DNA from: Fenollaria massiliensis
GTDB lineage: Bacteria; Bacillota; Clostridia; Tissierellales; Peptoniphilaceae
Direction: 5' to 3'
Length of the DNA stretch: 64,000 nucleotides
Assembly (NCBI RefSeq): GCF_000312505.2
Contig: NZ_HG326226.1
Coordinates: forward strand, 1 to 64,000
This document shows positions 51,198 to 60,168 of the stretch, piece by piece (within the stretch, counting starts at the first letter, position 1; every line of letters begins with the position of its first letter). A program made the position numbers and the translations under genes. Under the pieces are notes generated by a model. It was not told the origin of the DNA. It did no database searches and saw nothing but the letters and a program-made list of their open reading frames with translations.

Positions 51198-52745
51198 TTA
51201 CTTGCAAAAATTTATAGATAGACTAACTCTATATAATTTTTGACAATCAATAAGCATTAAGGTGCATATTATAAGCATTGTTACTTGATATGACAAATGC
51301 AAGAAAATCATCATTATAACAGGAACTGCAATCATCAAGATTGCAATAAGATTTGTTAGTATGGATGCTGTACTATGCTTAATTACACTTATCTCATCAT
51401 TCCATTTAAGTTTCATGTATCGCATGTTTAGATAAAGACCTACAACAGAAATAAATAATGAATAACATATCGGAACAATCAATACAAAACTCATTTGAAT
51501 CACATTCAATTTAGTTTTCAAAAGAATCATCATTACTGCAAGTACATATCCAACAAAGTGTATTGAAACATTAACCGCTATTTTACTATTTATGATTTTC
51601 CTTGTAGACACTGGTGATGATTGCAATATCCATAGGTTATTGCCTTCCAATGATATGGACGATGATGTAGTGCAAGACATTATTAAAAATGAAGCAATAA
51701 ACAATGAACCATATTGAGTAAGTATTGATTCCAATGAGCTTATTCCTAACAGATTTTCTATATTAGAAATTCCAAATATAATACATCCACATGATACAAA
51801 ACACAAAATCATAATGCCCAAAGAAGTATTTATCACATAACTACTTGAGCCTAAATACCTCCTCAATTCTTTTTCAAACAACGCTCTAAATGGTGTTTTT
51901 GTTTTAAATATTAAGTTACTCTCTCTTTTCCCTTGAAAACTTCTATTTAGAAATAGATGTATTTTATCGTAATTTTTCATTGAGAAAGTGAAATACAAGC
52001 TAAATATCGCAACCGAAATCAACAAGAAAATAACAAGTCTAATTTGTAAACTTTCTCCGATATAAAATAGCTTTGCAAAAGGAAATATTTTTATAAGTTT
52101 ATTCTCAATAATTTTTTCTAACGCTGAATATTTCGCCCCACGATTTATTGATATAACTATAAAATATCCCATGAAAAGCAAAAATGATAATGTGATGTTC
52201 ACAATATTTTTTCTTTTACATAAACTACCTAACATCTCAATTAAAATCGCCAAGCCAGAAGCCACACACATAGGAATAATAGGGACAATTATGCTTGCTA
52301 CTAAAAAAATCAAAAATAGTTCAATTGAAATGTATTGTTTTAATAATAATAAAATTACATCTGGTAGCAGTACGCTTTCACATATAATTAAGTCTATTAA
52401 ATATAATAGAAAAAACTTACTTGCAATGATTTCAGATTTTTTTACCGGAAAAGAACTAAGCATTTCAAAATCTTTGTTATAAAAGAAAATAGAATTACTT
52501 CTAAAAATCGTTGCTAAAACCACAAAGAAAAACGATATGGAAACTCCATACGATACAGCATACTTATATAACCCAATTTCTGTAATTGATTTTATTGAAA
52601 AGAAATTGTACAAGCAAACCAACATAAATACAGAAAATAGACTCAATGAAGTATATATCAATGTTTCTTTTTTGTTTTTCTCTCCATTACCGATATTAAG
52701 GAGATTGATCACTTGATTTTTTACAAGTATGATAGTATTTTTCAT
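51198..52745 (-). CDS. ABC transporter permease (large ABC-2-like)
   Basis: 515 residues with about twelve hydrophobic segments. It starts four bases inside the end of the ATPase gene. It resembles the long permeases that pair with CcmA-type ATPases in Firmicutes export systems; I see no further motif. Since it follows the SdpRI-like genes on the same strand, removal of a peptide or lipid compound is a plausible role. Base composition is more A+T rich than the wal region. Confidence 0.82.
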   Translation of the reverse strand: MKNTIILVKNQVINLLNIGNGEKNKKETLIYTSLSLFSVFMLVCLYNFFSIKSITEIGLYKYAVSYGVSISFFFVVLATIFRSNSIFFYNKDFEMLSSFPVKKSEIIASKFFLLYLIDLIICESVLLPDVILLLLKQYISIELFLIFLVASIIVPIIPMCVASGLAILIEMLGSLCKRKNIVNITLSFLLFMGYFIVISINRGAKYSALEKIIENKLIKIFPFAKLFYIGESLQIRLVIFLLISVAIFSLYFTFSMKNYDKIHLFLNRSFQGKRESNLIFKTKTPFRALFEKELRRYLGSSSYVINTSLGIMILCFVSCGCIIFGISNIENLLGISSLESILTQYGSLFIASFLIMSCTTSSSISLEGNNLWILQSSPVSTRKIINSKIAVNVSIHFVGYVLAVMMILLKTKLNVIQMSFVLIVPICYSLFISVVGLYLNMRYMKLKWNDEISVIKHSTASILTNLIAILMIAVPVIMMIFLHLSYQVTMLIICTLMLIDCQKLYRVSLSINFCK

Positions 52746-53452
52746 TTTTTAATCATCTCCATAAAATATTGCTCTAATCCATCAGAGGTTTTTAATATTT
52801 CTGTTGTTTTACCCTCAAAAATCAAATGTCCATTATCTATCATGGCAATTTTATTACAAAGCTTTTCTGCAACTTCTAAAACATGTGTTGAAAAGAAAAT
52901 TGCTCCACCATTTCTCGCTAACTTTCTCATTTCTTCTTTTAGCAAATATGATGATTTGGGATCTAATCCCACGAAAGGCTCATCCATTACTAATAACTTA
53001 GGGGAATGAATCAATGCTGAGATAATCACAATTTTTTGTTTCATACCATGTGAATAAGATGAAATTGTATTGTTTAGAAAGGATTTCATTTCAAACAAGT
53101 TTGAGAAATAATCTAACTTTTCCTCTCTTACATTTTTTGCGACTTCGTATAAATCAGATACAAAATTGACATATTGAAAGCCTGTCAAATTTTCATATAC
53201 ATCAGGATTATCCGGTATATAAGCAATATCTTTTTTATAAGTTTCATTTTTTCTGCTTACTTTTTTACCATTAACAATGATTTCACCATCAAAATCATGT
53301 ATTCCCACGATAGCCTTTATAGTTGATGTCTTACCTGAACCATTAGAACCGATAAACGCATATATATCACCTGCTTCTACCGTTAAATTTAAGTTAGCAA
53401 TTGCAACATGACCATTACTATAGATTTTCGAAAAATTATTTATTTTCAGCAT
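52742..53452 (-). CDS. ABC transporter ATP-binding protein (CcmA type)
   Basis: 236 residues: Walker A GSNGSGKTS, signature SYSHGMKQK (in place of LSGGQ), Walker B LLVMDEPFVGLDP, and STHVLEVAEKL. The SHGMKQ form is usual in antibiotic-type exporters. It energises the permease encoded next. Confidence 0.92.
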   Translation of the reverse strand: MLKINNFSKIYSNGHVAIANLNLTVEAGDIYAFIGSNGSGKTSTIKAIVGIHDFDGEIIVNGKKVSRKNETYKKDIAYIPDNPDVYENLTGFQYVNFVSDLYEVAKNVREEKLDYFSNLFEMKSFLNNTISSYSHGMKQKIVIISALIHSPKLLVMDEPFVGLDPKSSYLLKEEMRKLARNGGAIFFSTHVLEVAEKLCNKIAMIDNGHLIFEGKTTEILKTSDGLEQYFMEMIKK

Positions 53453-53463
53453 AATTCCTCCTA

Positions 53464-53501
53464 AAAATAGCCCAGCAGAATAATCTGTCTGGAGCTATTT
53501 T
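53464..53501 (-). terminator. Hairpin between the sdpRI-like genes and the ABC pair
   Basis: Stem AAAATAGC + CCAG / CTGG + GCTATTTT, followed on the minus strand by TTTTTAGG. It may partly end the sdpRI-like transcript just before the ATPase ribosome site. Confidence 0.6.
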
Positions 53502-53517
53502 ACTCTGCACTATGTTC

Positions 53518-53826
53518 TTATCTCAAAGCTAAAAATATTACCAAGAAACTAATTGCTATTACACTTAATGGTACAAGATAGTATTTCCATGTTGCTTTTT
53601 CACTTCCTTGAAACTTTGCAAATGCAATAAAGTTAATAAGTAAATATGCAAATGGTGCTCCGTAAGTTAAGTAGGTTTTGGCGATAGTACCATTAACATT
53701 TCCAGATGAATCCCAATGTACTGGTACTATATCTGGTAAATTCTTACCAAATACCAAGAAAATGCCAACTGTAGCTAAGCATAAAATACTACTAATAATT
53801 AGGTGCTTAATCTTTGATGATTTCAT
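53518..53826 (-). CDS. DUF1648-domain small membrane protein
   Basis: 102 residues with three to four membrane helices and the DUF1648 motif DIVPVHWDSSGNVNG. In many SdpI proteins this domain is fused at the N-terminus of the immunity domain; here it is a separate gene overlapping the SdpI-like gene by 20 bases. Confidence 0.85.
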   Translation of the reverse strand: MKSSKIKHLIISSILCLATVGIFLVFGKNLPDIVPVHWDSSGNVNGTIAKTYLTYGAPFAYLLINFIAFAKFQGSEKATWKYYLVPLSVIAISFLVIFLALR

Positions 53827-54406
53827 TTTTCTCCTCCTTTTCTTTTTTTAATAACACAATGGAATATATCAATGGAATGACATATAGCAGCATTGCATAA
53901 CTAATCATCCAAAACCATTTATTTGAAACTCCAAGAGAGAGAATCAAAATACCAGATATAATCCACAAATATCCCGCTAACCTATGAACTTTAAACCATA
54001 ATACTGGTTTATCTAAAAGCCAAAAGAATTTCAGTCCAACAAATCGACTTGGATTTGTCTTTGGCAAATAATTTCCAACAGCGATGATAATTAGAGCTAC
54101 TAATACGTGTATTATTTTCTGAGTATAGTTCTCGTTTGCTTGATTAAAAACATATTTTCCATATTGTGATATGGAAAATAACACAGGAACACTCATTGCA
54201 ATAGGCAATACTAATTTATGTGGCAATCTATCTCTTTTCGCCAGCATCCCACCAATTATATCTAAGCATATGCTAAATACCGAAATTATCATTGGTAGTA
54301 TATACAACTTATAGAAACTAATTTCTCCATTTCCGATAGTTAATAGGTATATACTTGCTGAAAAACTAAGTAGTATTATTACCACATACCATTTTTTATT
54401 CTTCAT
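53807..54406 (-). CDS. sdpI: SdpI-like immunity membrane protein
   Basis: 199 residues with about six membrane helices. The SdpI signature is visible in NYLPKTNPSRFVGLKFFW and WFKVHRLAGYLWIISG. In Bacillus subtilis SdpI protects against the SDP cannibalism peptide and also signals to SdpR at the membrane. No toxin-producing sdpABC genes are present here. It overlaps sdpR by 11 bases. Confidence 0.87.
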   Translation of the reverse strand: MKNKKWYVVIILLSFSASIYLLTIGNGEISFYKLYILPMIISVFSICLDIIGGMLAKRDRLPHKLVLPIAMSVPVLFSISQYGKYVFNQANENYTQKIIHVLVALIIIAVGNYLPKTNPSRFVGLKFFWLLDKPVLWFKVHRLAGYLWIISGILILSLGVSNKWFWMISYAMLLYVIPLIYSIVLLKKEKEEKNEIIKD

Positions 54407-54671
54407 TTTCCACTCCTTGAAACTGTGATAACCAAATTATCATTTCCTCAAATACGGATATATTTATGTCATAGTATATAAAATTCTTATACTTCCTCTC
54501 CGTTACTAATTCTGCTTTTTTTAGCAAGGATAAATGATAAGAAATGGTTGAATTAGATAAATCATATTTTTTAGCAATCTCTCCTGCTGTAAGTGATTTT
54601 TGCTTCAAGGAAAGTAAAATATCACGCCTCACAGGATCTGCTAATGCCTTAAATGTATTCGGAAATCCCAC
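54396..54671 (-). CDS. sdpR: ArsR-type autorepressor, SdpR-like
   Basis: 91 residues. The winged helix reads TFKALADPVRRDILLSLKQKSLTAGEIAKKYDLSNSTISYHLSLL, without Cys pairs for metal binding. Together with the SdpI-like gene this is the SdpRI layout, where SdpR represses its own operon until SdpI, bound to a toxin, captures it. Confidence 0.9.
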   Translation of the reverse strand: MGFPNTFKALADPVRRDILLSLKQKSLTAGEIAKKYDLSNSTISYHLSLLKKAELVTERKYKNFIYYDINISVFEEMIIWLSQFQGVENEE

Positions 54672-54710
54672 TAAAATTACCTCGTCTACTCTATTTTAAA
54701 CTTCAAAATT

Positions 54711-54763
54711 CTATTTCGATATATTTCTAAATAGATTATACTACCACAAGCAAAATATGTCAA
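54711..54763 (-). promoter_or_regulatory. sdpR-like promoter and likely operator
   Basis: On the minus strand TTGACA (54758-54763), 17 bases, TATAAT (54735-54740). Directly after the -10 comes CTATTT (54711-54716)...AAATAG (54729-54734), an inverted repeat fit for an ArsR-type dimer. Confidence 0.7.
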
Positions 54764-54905
54764 GTCTATTTTGAAAATATTCGAATTTTCATTTGCTAAA
54801 AGCTGTTAAATAAATTTCAAACATTTCATATATTATGTTACAATATCTATGAACTTAATATTATCTTAATGCTTGTTATGTTAATCATTCTTTTGAGCAA
54901 GCACA

Positions 54906-54966
54906 GTAAGTGTACGTACACTTACGAAAAAATTAATGGAGCAGACCTTAACGGGTCTCTTTTTTG
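54906..54966 (+). terminator. 20-bp palindrome and terminator-like hairpin upstream of the LolD-type gene
   Basis: GTAAGTGTACGTACACTTAC (54906-54925) is a perfect palindrome; the later stem AGACC (54943-54947) / GGTCT (54954-54958) is followed by C and T6. The same GACCTTAA...GGTCTC form ends other units (58025, 59915). No gene precedes it on this strand, so a short untranslated transcript or a decayed unit is possible. The rest of 54764-54905 shows nothing I can name. Confidence 0.5.
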
Positions 54967-54992
54967 TGGAAAAAATAAAAAATATTAAAAAA

Positions 54993-55026
54993 GTTAGTTG
55001 ACGCTAACAAAAAATTGTGCTATTAT
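54993..55026 (+). promoter_or_regulatory. Promoter with iron-type operator, LolD/FtsX-type transporter
   Basis: GTTAG (54993-54997), TTGACG, CTAAC (55004-55008): the inverted repeat wraps exactly around the -35 TTGACG (54998-55003). The -10 TATTAT (55021-55026) follows after 17 bases. Same half-sites and spacing as at the siderophore and feoB promoters. Confidence 0.75.
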
Positions 55027-55081
55027 TATCTTGAAAGGTTATTTCAATAATTATAATACTATATTGAAATGAGGTGTTTAT

Positions 55082-55777
55082 ATGATAAAAATTTCAAATT
55101 TGCATAAGTACTACGGCACAAAAGACAATAGGGTGGAGGTATTAAAGGGCATAGACCTTGAACTTGAAGATGGCAAGATCATCTGCGTCTTAGGTCCATC
55201 TGGCTCTGGCAAGTCAACTTTATTAAATATTTTAGGTGGGATCGAAACTATTGACGAAGGCGATGTAAGTGTATTTGATAAGGATCTTAAATCTATGTCA
55301 AAGAAGGCACTTGAAAATTATAGGCGCGATTACCTTGGTTTTGTTTTTCAATTCTATAATCTAATCAGCGACCTCAATCTTCTTGAGAATGTTCAAGTGG
55401 GCGAGTATCTATCGAAGGAACCGCTTGATATAGATGAGCTTCTAAAGGACTTGGGACTTGATGAGCACAAGTACAAGTACCCAAACGAAATTTCTGGTGG
55501 TCAAGCGCAAAGAGCATCGATTGCAAGAGCTATGATTAAGAGCCCGAAATTACTTATCTGCGACGAACCAACTGGAGCACTTGATTATGAGAGCGCAAAA
55601 GATGTTTTGTGTTTAATCGAAAAACTTAATCAAAAATATGGCGCAACAGTCATCATCGCGAGCCACAACACACAAATTGCCAAGATGAGCGACGTAATTT
55701 TGTCCTTGCATAACGGCAGCATCAAGAGCGTAGAGAGAAATACAGAGAAAATCTCTGCAAAGGAAGTGACTTGGTAG
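55082..55777 (+). CDS. ABC transporter ATP-binding protein (LolD/MacB type)
   Basis: 231 residues: Walker A GPSGSGKST, LGFVFQFYNLISDLNLLENV, signature ISGGQAQR, Walker B LLICDEPTGALD. It pairs with the FtsX-type permease that starts right after its stop. Such pairs act as mechanotransmitters or remove antimicrobial peptides; no two-component genes of the Bce type are adjacent. Confidence 0.93.
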   Translation: MIKISNLHKYYGTKDNRVEVLKGIDLELEDGKIICVLGPSGSGKSTLLNILGGIETIDEGDVSVFDKDLKSMSKKALENYRRDYLGFVFQFYNLISDLNLLENVQVGEYLSKEPLDIDELLKDLGLDEHKYKYPNEISGGQAQRASIARAMIKSPKLLICDEPTGALDYESAKDVLCLIEKLNQKYGATVIIASHNTQIAKMSDVILSLHNGSIKSVERNTEKISAKEVTW

Positions 55778-58018
55778 ATGAGATGTCCTATTAATAAACG
55801 TATTTACAGGCAGTTTAAATACAAGCCTTTAAAAGTCATACCCATCTTGCTAGCACTTACTTTTATAGTTGTCTTCGCATCGTCATTCTTCATTTCACAA
55901 GAATCAGTTGAAAAGCTTTATAATAAGCAAATAATTAATGGAAAAGTTGAAGATGGAGAGTTTGAAGCGATTTATGCGCTTAGCGATGAGGCAAAAGATG
56001 AGATAGAGGGTCTTGGCGTAAAACTTTATGAGAATTATTATTTTGAATATGAAAATGATGACGAAAGAGCCTTAAGAATTTTTAAAAATAGAAAAGATAT
56101 CAACGAAGCACAAATTTTTGAAGGAAATTTACCAGAAAAATCAGACGAGATAAACATCTCCGCTTATTATGCAAGAAATAATAAAATAAATATTGGCGAT
56201 GAAATCACTATACAAAATAAAAAATTTAAAGTGTCTTCACTAGCATCCTTCCCTGATTACTCCTCAGCACTTAGAAATAGAAATGACTTGACTATGGACA
56301 CAGGTCACTTCGGCATAGCGACTATATCTGAAGAAGCCTTTGACGATATGAAGGACGCTAAAGTGAAATATCTTTACTCTTATCACACAGATGAGGCTTT
56401 AAATAAAAAAGATGCGAGAGAAAAATTAAAAGATATAGTCAAGATAGTTAACAAGGATAATCTTGTGGTTGACGCTGTCACACGCTTTGACAACAAGTGC
56501 ATCACCTTCATTGCAGATGACATGAGCGGCGACGTACCTACAATGAGCATAGTTACAGCACTTCTCTTCATTGCAATAGCTTTCATTTCGAGCGCAGAAG
56601 TTAAATCCATCATCGAAGAAGAAGCGCCAATCATCGGAACTTTGCTTGCTTCAGGCTATAAAAAGAGAGAGCTTCTTTTAAATTACATGGCAATGCCACT
56701 ATTCATAGTAATAATTGCGTCAATAGCGGGAAATTCGATAAGTTATCTTCATGCGTACAAAATATATGCAAACGTTTATTATCAATCCTATGATTTACCA
56801 GTATTTGAGCCATATATCACACTTCGCTCCTTCTTAATAACATCGATTATGCCACTAGTTTTGTATCTTGTGATCAACTACATCATCATAGCAAAGAGTC
56901 TTAAGATGAGACCAGTTGATTTCTTGAGAAAAAACTTTAAAAAGGCAAAAACAAGAAGTAGATTTAAGCTAAAAAATATGAATTTTATAAATAAATTTAA
57001 ATTAAGAGTTATATTTGCAAATAAATTTAGCTACGTTTCTTTGCTTTTTGGCGTTTTTATAGCAAATTTATTACTCATCTTTGGCGTTTCAGCCAAACCC
57101 ATATTTACAAAATATGCTGATGATATGCAAAATCAGATGAAATACGCCCACACCTACATTGTCAAGAGCGATATGGATGATTTAGATGCGAGCAAGGCAA
57201 GTATAGTCAGTTTAGAATTAGTCGATAGAGATGAGGAAAAAGTCCAAACTTATGGCATAGACGCTGATACAAAATATGATGAGATTGATGTAAAAAGCCT
57301 TAAAGGTGATGAGGTAGTTATCAGCCTTGGTCTTTCAAAGAGATTTAACTACGAAATAGGCGATAAAATCAAGATTAGAGAGCCATACAATACAGAAGAA
57401 AAATATCTTATGGTCAAGGACATAGATAAGACCAATAATTATTTCCAAATTTTTACAAAAAGAGAGATTTTAAATAAAATTATCGGTAAAGACAGTGATT
57501 ATTACAACGCTTATCTTAGCGATAAAGAGTTAAAAATTACTAAAGAAAATCTACTTACACATATAGACAGAAAAGAAATGTCAAGATTCATGAGACACTT
57601 TTTAGATTCATTCTCAGCAGTTTTCATCATGATTCAGCTCGTTGCCGTAGCATTCTTCTTTATATTGATACTCTTGGTAACAGAGCTCATCATAGACAAA
57701 GCCAAACTCAATATGACCTATCTAAAAGTTTTTGGATATAAAGATAAAGAAGTCGCGAAATTTTATGTAAACACAAGCTTTGCCATGCTAATAATATTTC
57801 AAATAATACTAATTCCAATCCTAGATAAACTCGTTAAATATTTTTATTTTATAGCAATGCAAAAATTTGACGCATATTTAGAAGTAACAGTACCAGTGAG
57901 AGTTTTTGTAACAAGCTATTTGATGACAGTTGTAGTCTTTATACTTTGTCAATGGATTGAGAGAAGGAAGATTGCTAAGATTGATATGGTGAAGGAGTTG
58001 AAAACAATAGCTGGATAA
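55778..58018 (+). CDS. FtsX-like ABC transporter permease
   Basis: 746 residues: N-terminal helix (about 17-37), a large external domain (about 40-245), three helices (about 248-380), a second external domain (about 430-590), and three final helices. This is the two-fold FtsX/MacB-type topology. The substrate is unknown; control by an iron-type operator suggests a metal-linked stress or an envelope role. Confidence 0.87.
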   Translation: MRCPINKRIYRQFKYKPLKVIPILLALTFIVVFASSFFISQESVEKLYNKQIINGKVEDGEFEAIYALSDEAKDEIEGLGVKLYENYYFEYENDDERALRIFKNRKDINEAQIFEGNLPEKSDEINISAYYARNNKINIGDEITIQNKKFKVSSLASFPDYSSALRNRNDLTMDTGHFGIATISEEAFDDMKDAKVKYLYSYHTDEALNKKDAREKLKDIVKIVNKDNLVVDAVTRFDNKCITFIADDMSGDVPTMSIVTALLFIAIAFISSAEVKSIIEEEAPIIGTLLASGYKKRELLLNYMAMPLFIVIIASIAGNSISYLHAYKIYANVYYQSYDLPVFEPYITLRSFLITSIMPLVLYLVINYIIIAKSLKMRPVDFLRKNFKKAKTRSRFKLKNMNFINKFKLRVIFANKFSYVSLLFGVFIANLLLIFGVSAKPIFTKYADDMQNQMKYAHTYIVKSDMDDLDASKASIVSLELVDRDEEKVQTYGIDADTKYDEIDVKSLKGDEVVISLGLSKRFNYEIGDKIKIREPYNTEEKYLMVKDIDKTNNYFQIFTKREILNKIIGKDSDYYNAYLSDKELKITKENLLTHIDRKEMSRFMRHFLDSFSAVFIMIQLVAVAFFFILILLVTELIIDKAKLNMTYLKVFGYKDKEVAKFYVNTSFAMLIIFQIILIPILDKLVKYFYFIAMQKFDAYLEVTVPVRVFVTSYLMTVVVFILCQWIERRKIAKIDMVKELKTIAG

Positions 58019-58024
58019 TTATAT

Positions 58025-58050
58025 AAGAGACCTTAAGTGGTCTCTTTTTA
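58025..58050 (+). terminator. Terminator of the LolD/FtsX-type operon
   Basis: 8-bp stem AAGAGACC / GGTCTCTT with loop TTAAGT, running into TTTTT. The following 58051-58320 is AT-rich and I see no gene in it. Confidence 0.85.
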
Positions 58051-58326
58051 TTAGGAAGTCTTTATCATCGCCACCATATCCATATCAGAAAAGAGGATTA
58101 ACACAGGTAAATAAGAAAGAGTTAGAGGTATAAAATTCGAATAAAATTAAAATAATAGTATGATACTAAACGAATTTTTGAGTGAAGAAATATGAATAAA
58201 TATTGCGTGCATGGTGAAAAAATAATATTGACATTTTGTATATAAAGATATATAATTTATACGTAATTTTGTGCTTAAAATTAGATATACGTTAGTATCA
58301 TTATTGTACTTTAAGGACGGTTGATT

Positions 58327-58770
58327 TTGGAGAAAATATATAGAAGAAGCCTAGTTGCGTTTATTTATAATTTAATAATAATGATTTTTGGAGCGCTTGT
58401 TGCATTTTTAATTTCCGGAGTAATTGGAGGATATAAAGTTGCAATTATTATATCTTCTATCATCATTATTTTGGTTGTAAAAAGTATATTTAGGCAATTG
58501 AGAACTAAAATAATTATAAATGGAAATGATTTATCGATAAACGATGGGAAAAAGGAATTTAACTATAATCTAAATGAAGTTCATATTTCTTCAGAACAAA
58601 GAAACAATGACTCGTTTTTCTTATATATTTATACAGAAGATGGTAATAAGGAAATGTTTGATTTATCTTCGCTAGGAAAAAGAAAATATAATGAACTTAT
58701 TGGAGATTTAGGAGTGGTTGGAGTAAAAAGCAAAACAATTAAGTTAAATGATGTTAATAAAAATAATTAA
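58327..58770 (+). CDS. Hypothetical membrane protein, two helices plus beta domain
   Basis: About 147 residues. I prefer the TTG at 58327, seven bases after AAGGACGG; the frame is open two codons further to another TTG at 58321. Two membrane helices (about 10-30 and 34-52) are followed by a beta-rich domain (KIIINGNDLSINDGKKEFNYNLNEV) like a bacterial PH domain. No family named. The next gene follows by 14 bases. Confidence 0.65.
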   Translation: MEKIYRRSLVAFIYNLIIMIFGALVAFLISGVIGGYKVAIIISSIIIILVVKSIFRQLRTKIIINGNDLSINDGKKEFNYNLNEVHISSEQRNNDSFFLYIYTEDGNKEMFDLSSLGKRKYNELIGDLGVVGVKSKTIKLNDVNKNN

Positions 58771-58784
58771 AAAGGAGAATGAAA

Positions 58785-59228
58785 ATGGAGAAATATTTAG
58801 AAGCATTTTTTTCAATGGGGGTATATGCCTATGTTGTGATTGCAATTTTTATATTAGCGGCTGTTTTTTCGTTTGTGTCAATTAAAATGAACAAAAATGC
58901 CTTGACTAAATGGTTAGCTGTACATCCTAATGCGGTGAAAATTGAGCTTTCTTCCGGAAATAATGTAATCACTCAAAAACAATTATATGCTAGAGTAATC
59001 AGTGGTGAAGCTGCTATTTTTAATGAAAAAGCAAAGTATATAGTTTGTGCAGATCCAGGAGATATTGTTTTAGAAGTAACTTACACATATACTAGACCTG
59101 GAGTGTTACATAAAAATGTTACTACAACATGGGGACCTGCAAAAGTGGAGCTTAATGTTGAAAGAGGAAAAGACTATTTACTAAGTTTTGATAAGAAAGA
59201 AGAACAATTTAAGTTATCTAGTAAATAA
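58785..59228 (+). CDS. Hypothetical membrane-anchored protein
   Basis: About 147 residues from the ATG at 58785 (spacing 7 from AAGGAG; an ATG two codons earlier is too close). One membrane helix (about 11-32) is followed by a beta-rich soluble part with AKYIVCADPGDIVLEVTYTYTRPG. It probably forms an operon with the gene before it. No family recognised. Confidence 0.7.
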   Translation: MEKYLEAFFSMGVYAYVVIAIFILAAVFSFVSIKMNKNALTKWLAVHPNAVKIELSSGNNVITQKQLYARVISGEAAIFNEKAKYIVCADPGDIVLEVTYTYTRPGVLHKNVTTTWGPAKVELNVERGKDYLLSFDKKEEQFKLSSK

Positions 59229-59320
59229 TTATTTGATTGACTTGAGTTGAAGAAATAGCTATCGTTCAAAAATTTTGTATTAAAGATAGTTATCATTTAA
59301 TATTATGTATCGGTTTAATT

Positions 59321-59347
59321 AACAGCAAATCAAACAGGTTTGCTGTT
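59321..59347 (+). terminator. Terminator after the two hypothetical genes
   Basis: 9-bp stem AACAGCAAA / TTTGCTGTT with a 9-nt loop, then TTTTG. Confidence 0.8.
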
Positions 59348-59394
59348 TTTTGCTGTTCAAAATAAGGCGTCAATAAATAAGAAAAGGTACTTGA

Positions 59395-59736
59395 CAAAAC
59401 GCTTCATGGGGAGAGTTTCCAGATGTAGAAGGCTGTCATGCACAAGGCGACACTATAGATGAAATTATTGAAGATGCTACTTTAGCTTTAGAGCTGCATT
59501 TATCTGAGATGCTTAAAGATGGTGAAAAACTTAATCCACCAAGCGATATAAAATCAATTAAAACTGATAAAAATTCTTTTGTGAGTATAATTAGAGCAGA
59601 TGTCAACCTTAACAAAGGCAATAAATCTGTTAGAAAAACGCTTACTATACCATCTTGGTTAAATGACAGAGCCGTAGAGATGAATATTAATTTTTCGAAG
59701 ACATTGCAGGAGGCACTAACTAGAAAAATAATTTAG
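59395..59736 (+). pseudogene. HicB antitoxin remnant (5' end missing)
   Basis: From just after a TGA at 59392 the frame reads SWGEFPDVEGCHAQGDTIDEIIEDATLALELHL, the HicB RNase-H-like core, then a basic region and a C-terminal DNA-binding segment (KTLTIPSWLNDRAVEMNINFSKTLQEALTRK). The first about 15-20 residues normally before EFPD are absent and there is no start codon before an internal ATG at 59509. No hicA toxin gene is adjacent. A shorter product from 59509 is possible but would lack the fold's core. Confidence 0.8.
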
Positions 59737-59745
59737 TTTCACGTT

Positions 59746-59845
59746 AAAGTCGCGCCTAAGGCTCGTTCGCTCTTCGGTAATGCTCAAGTATTGCATATAC
59801 ATTCCGCTTACCTCAGAGCTCCACATCGCCTTATCCATCGACTTT
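59746..59845 (+). repeat. M1 dispersed hairpin element, copy 11
   Basis: Terminal arms AAAGTCG (59746-59752) / CGACTTT (59839-59845). Inner stem GCTCTTCGGTAA (59769-59780) / TTACCTCAGAGC (59808-59819), 10 of 12 paired. It lies nine bases after the hicB-remnant stop, same strand, and is followed by the hairpin at 59915. Confidence 0.8.
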
Positions 59846-59914
59846 TCCAGTGAAATTAGTGAATAAATTAATTTTGCAAATGTATCAAATCGTTCAAAAA
59901 AATCTAAATTATCA

Positions 59915-59937
59915 AGGGGACCTTAATTGGGTCTCTT
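59915..59937 (+). terminator. Terminator after M1 copy 11
   Basis: Stem AAGGGGACC / GGTCTCTT with a G-T pair, loop of about seven bases, then TTTTT. From here to the feoB promoter nothing coding is seen. Confidence 0.7.
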
Positions 59938-60040
59938 TTTATATGAAAATTTTATATTAACATGCAATACTATATTAACATGCAATACTATAAATAAAAT
60001 TTATAAATTCTTGTTATAAGAATATATTTGCGAAATACTA

Positions 60041-60091
60041 TTGACATTTACAAGTTAGCGGTGTATAATTTAATAGTTAGCATAGACTAAC
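60041..60091 (+). promoter_or_regulatory. feoB promoter with iron-type operator
   Basis: TTGACA (60041-60046), exactly 17 bases, TATAAT (60064-60069). The operator GTTAG (60076-60080), CATAGA, CTAAC (60087-60091) covers the start point; another GTTAG half-site lies in the spacer (60053). The frame of FeoB opens immediately after the operator. Confidence 0.85.
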
Positions 60092-60168
60092 AATATCATT
60101 TTCAAAAAGATGATGATGACTCTGAATCAATCATCACAAGTGAAAGATATAAAAATATTCAAAAGGAT

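Noticed and set aside
54906-54925. 20-bp palindrome as an operator of the LolD/FtsX-type gene
   Set aside because: It lies about 90 bases upstream of the promoter and before a terminator-like hairpin, and does not recur at other promoters in the window.
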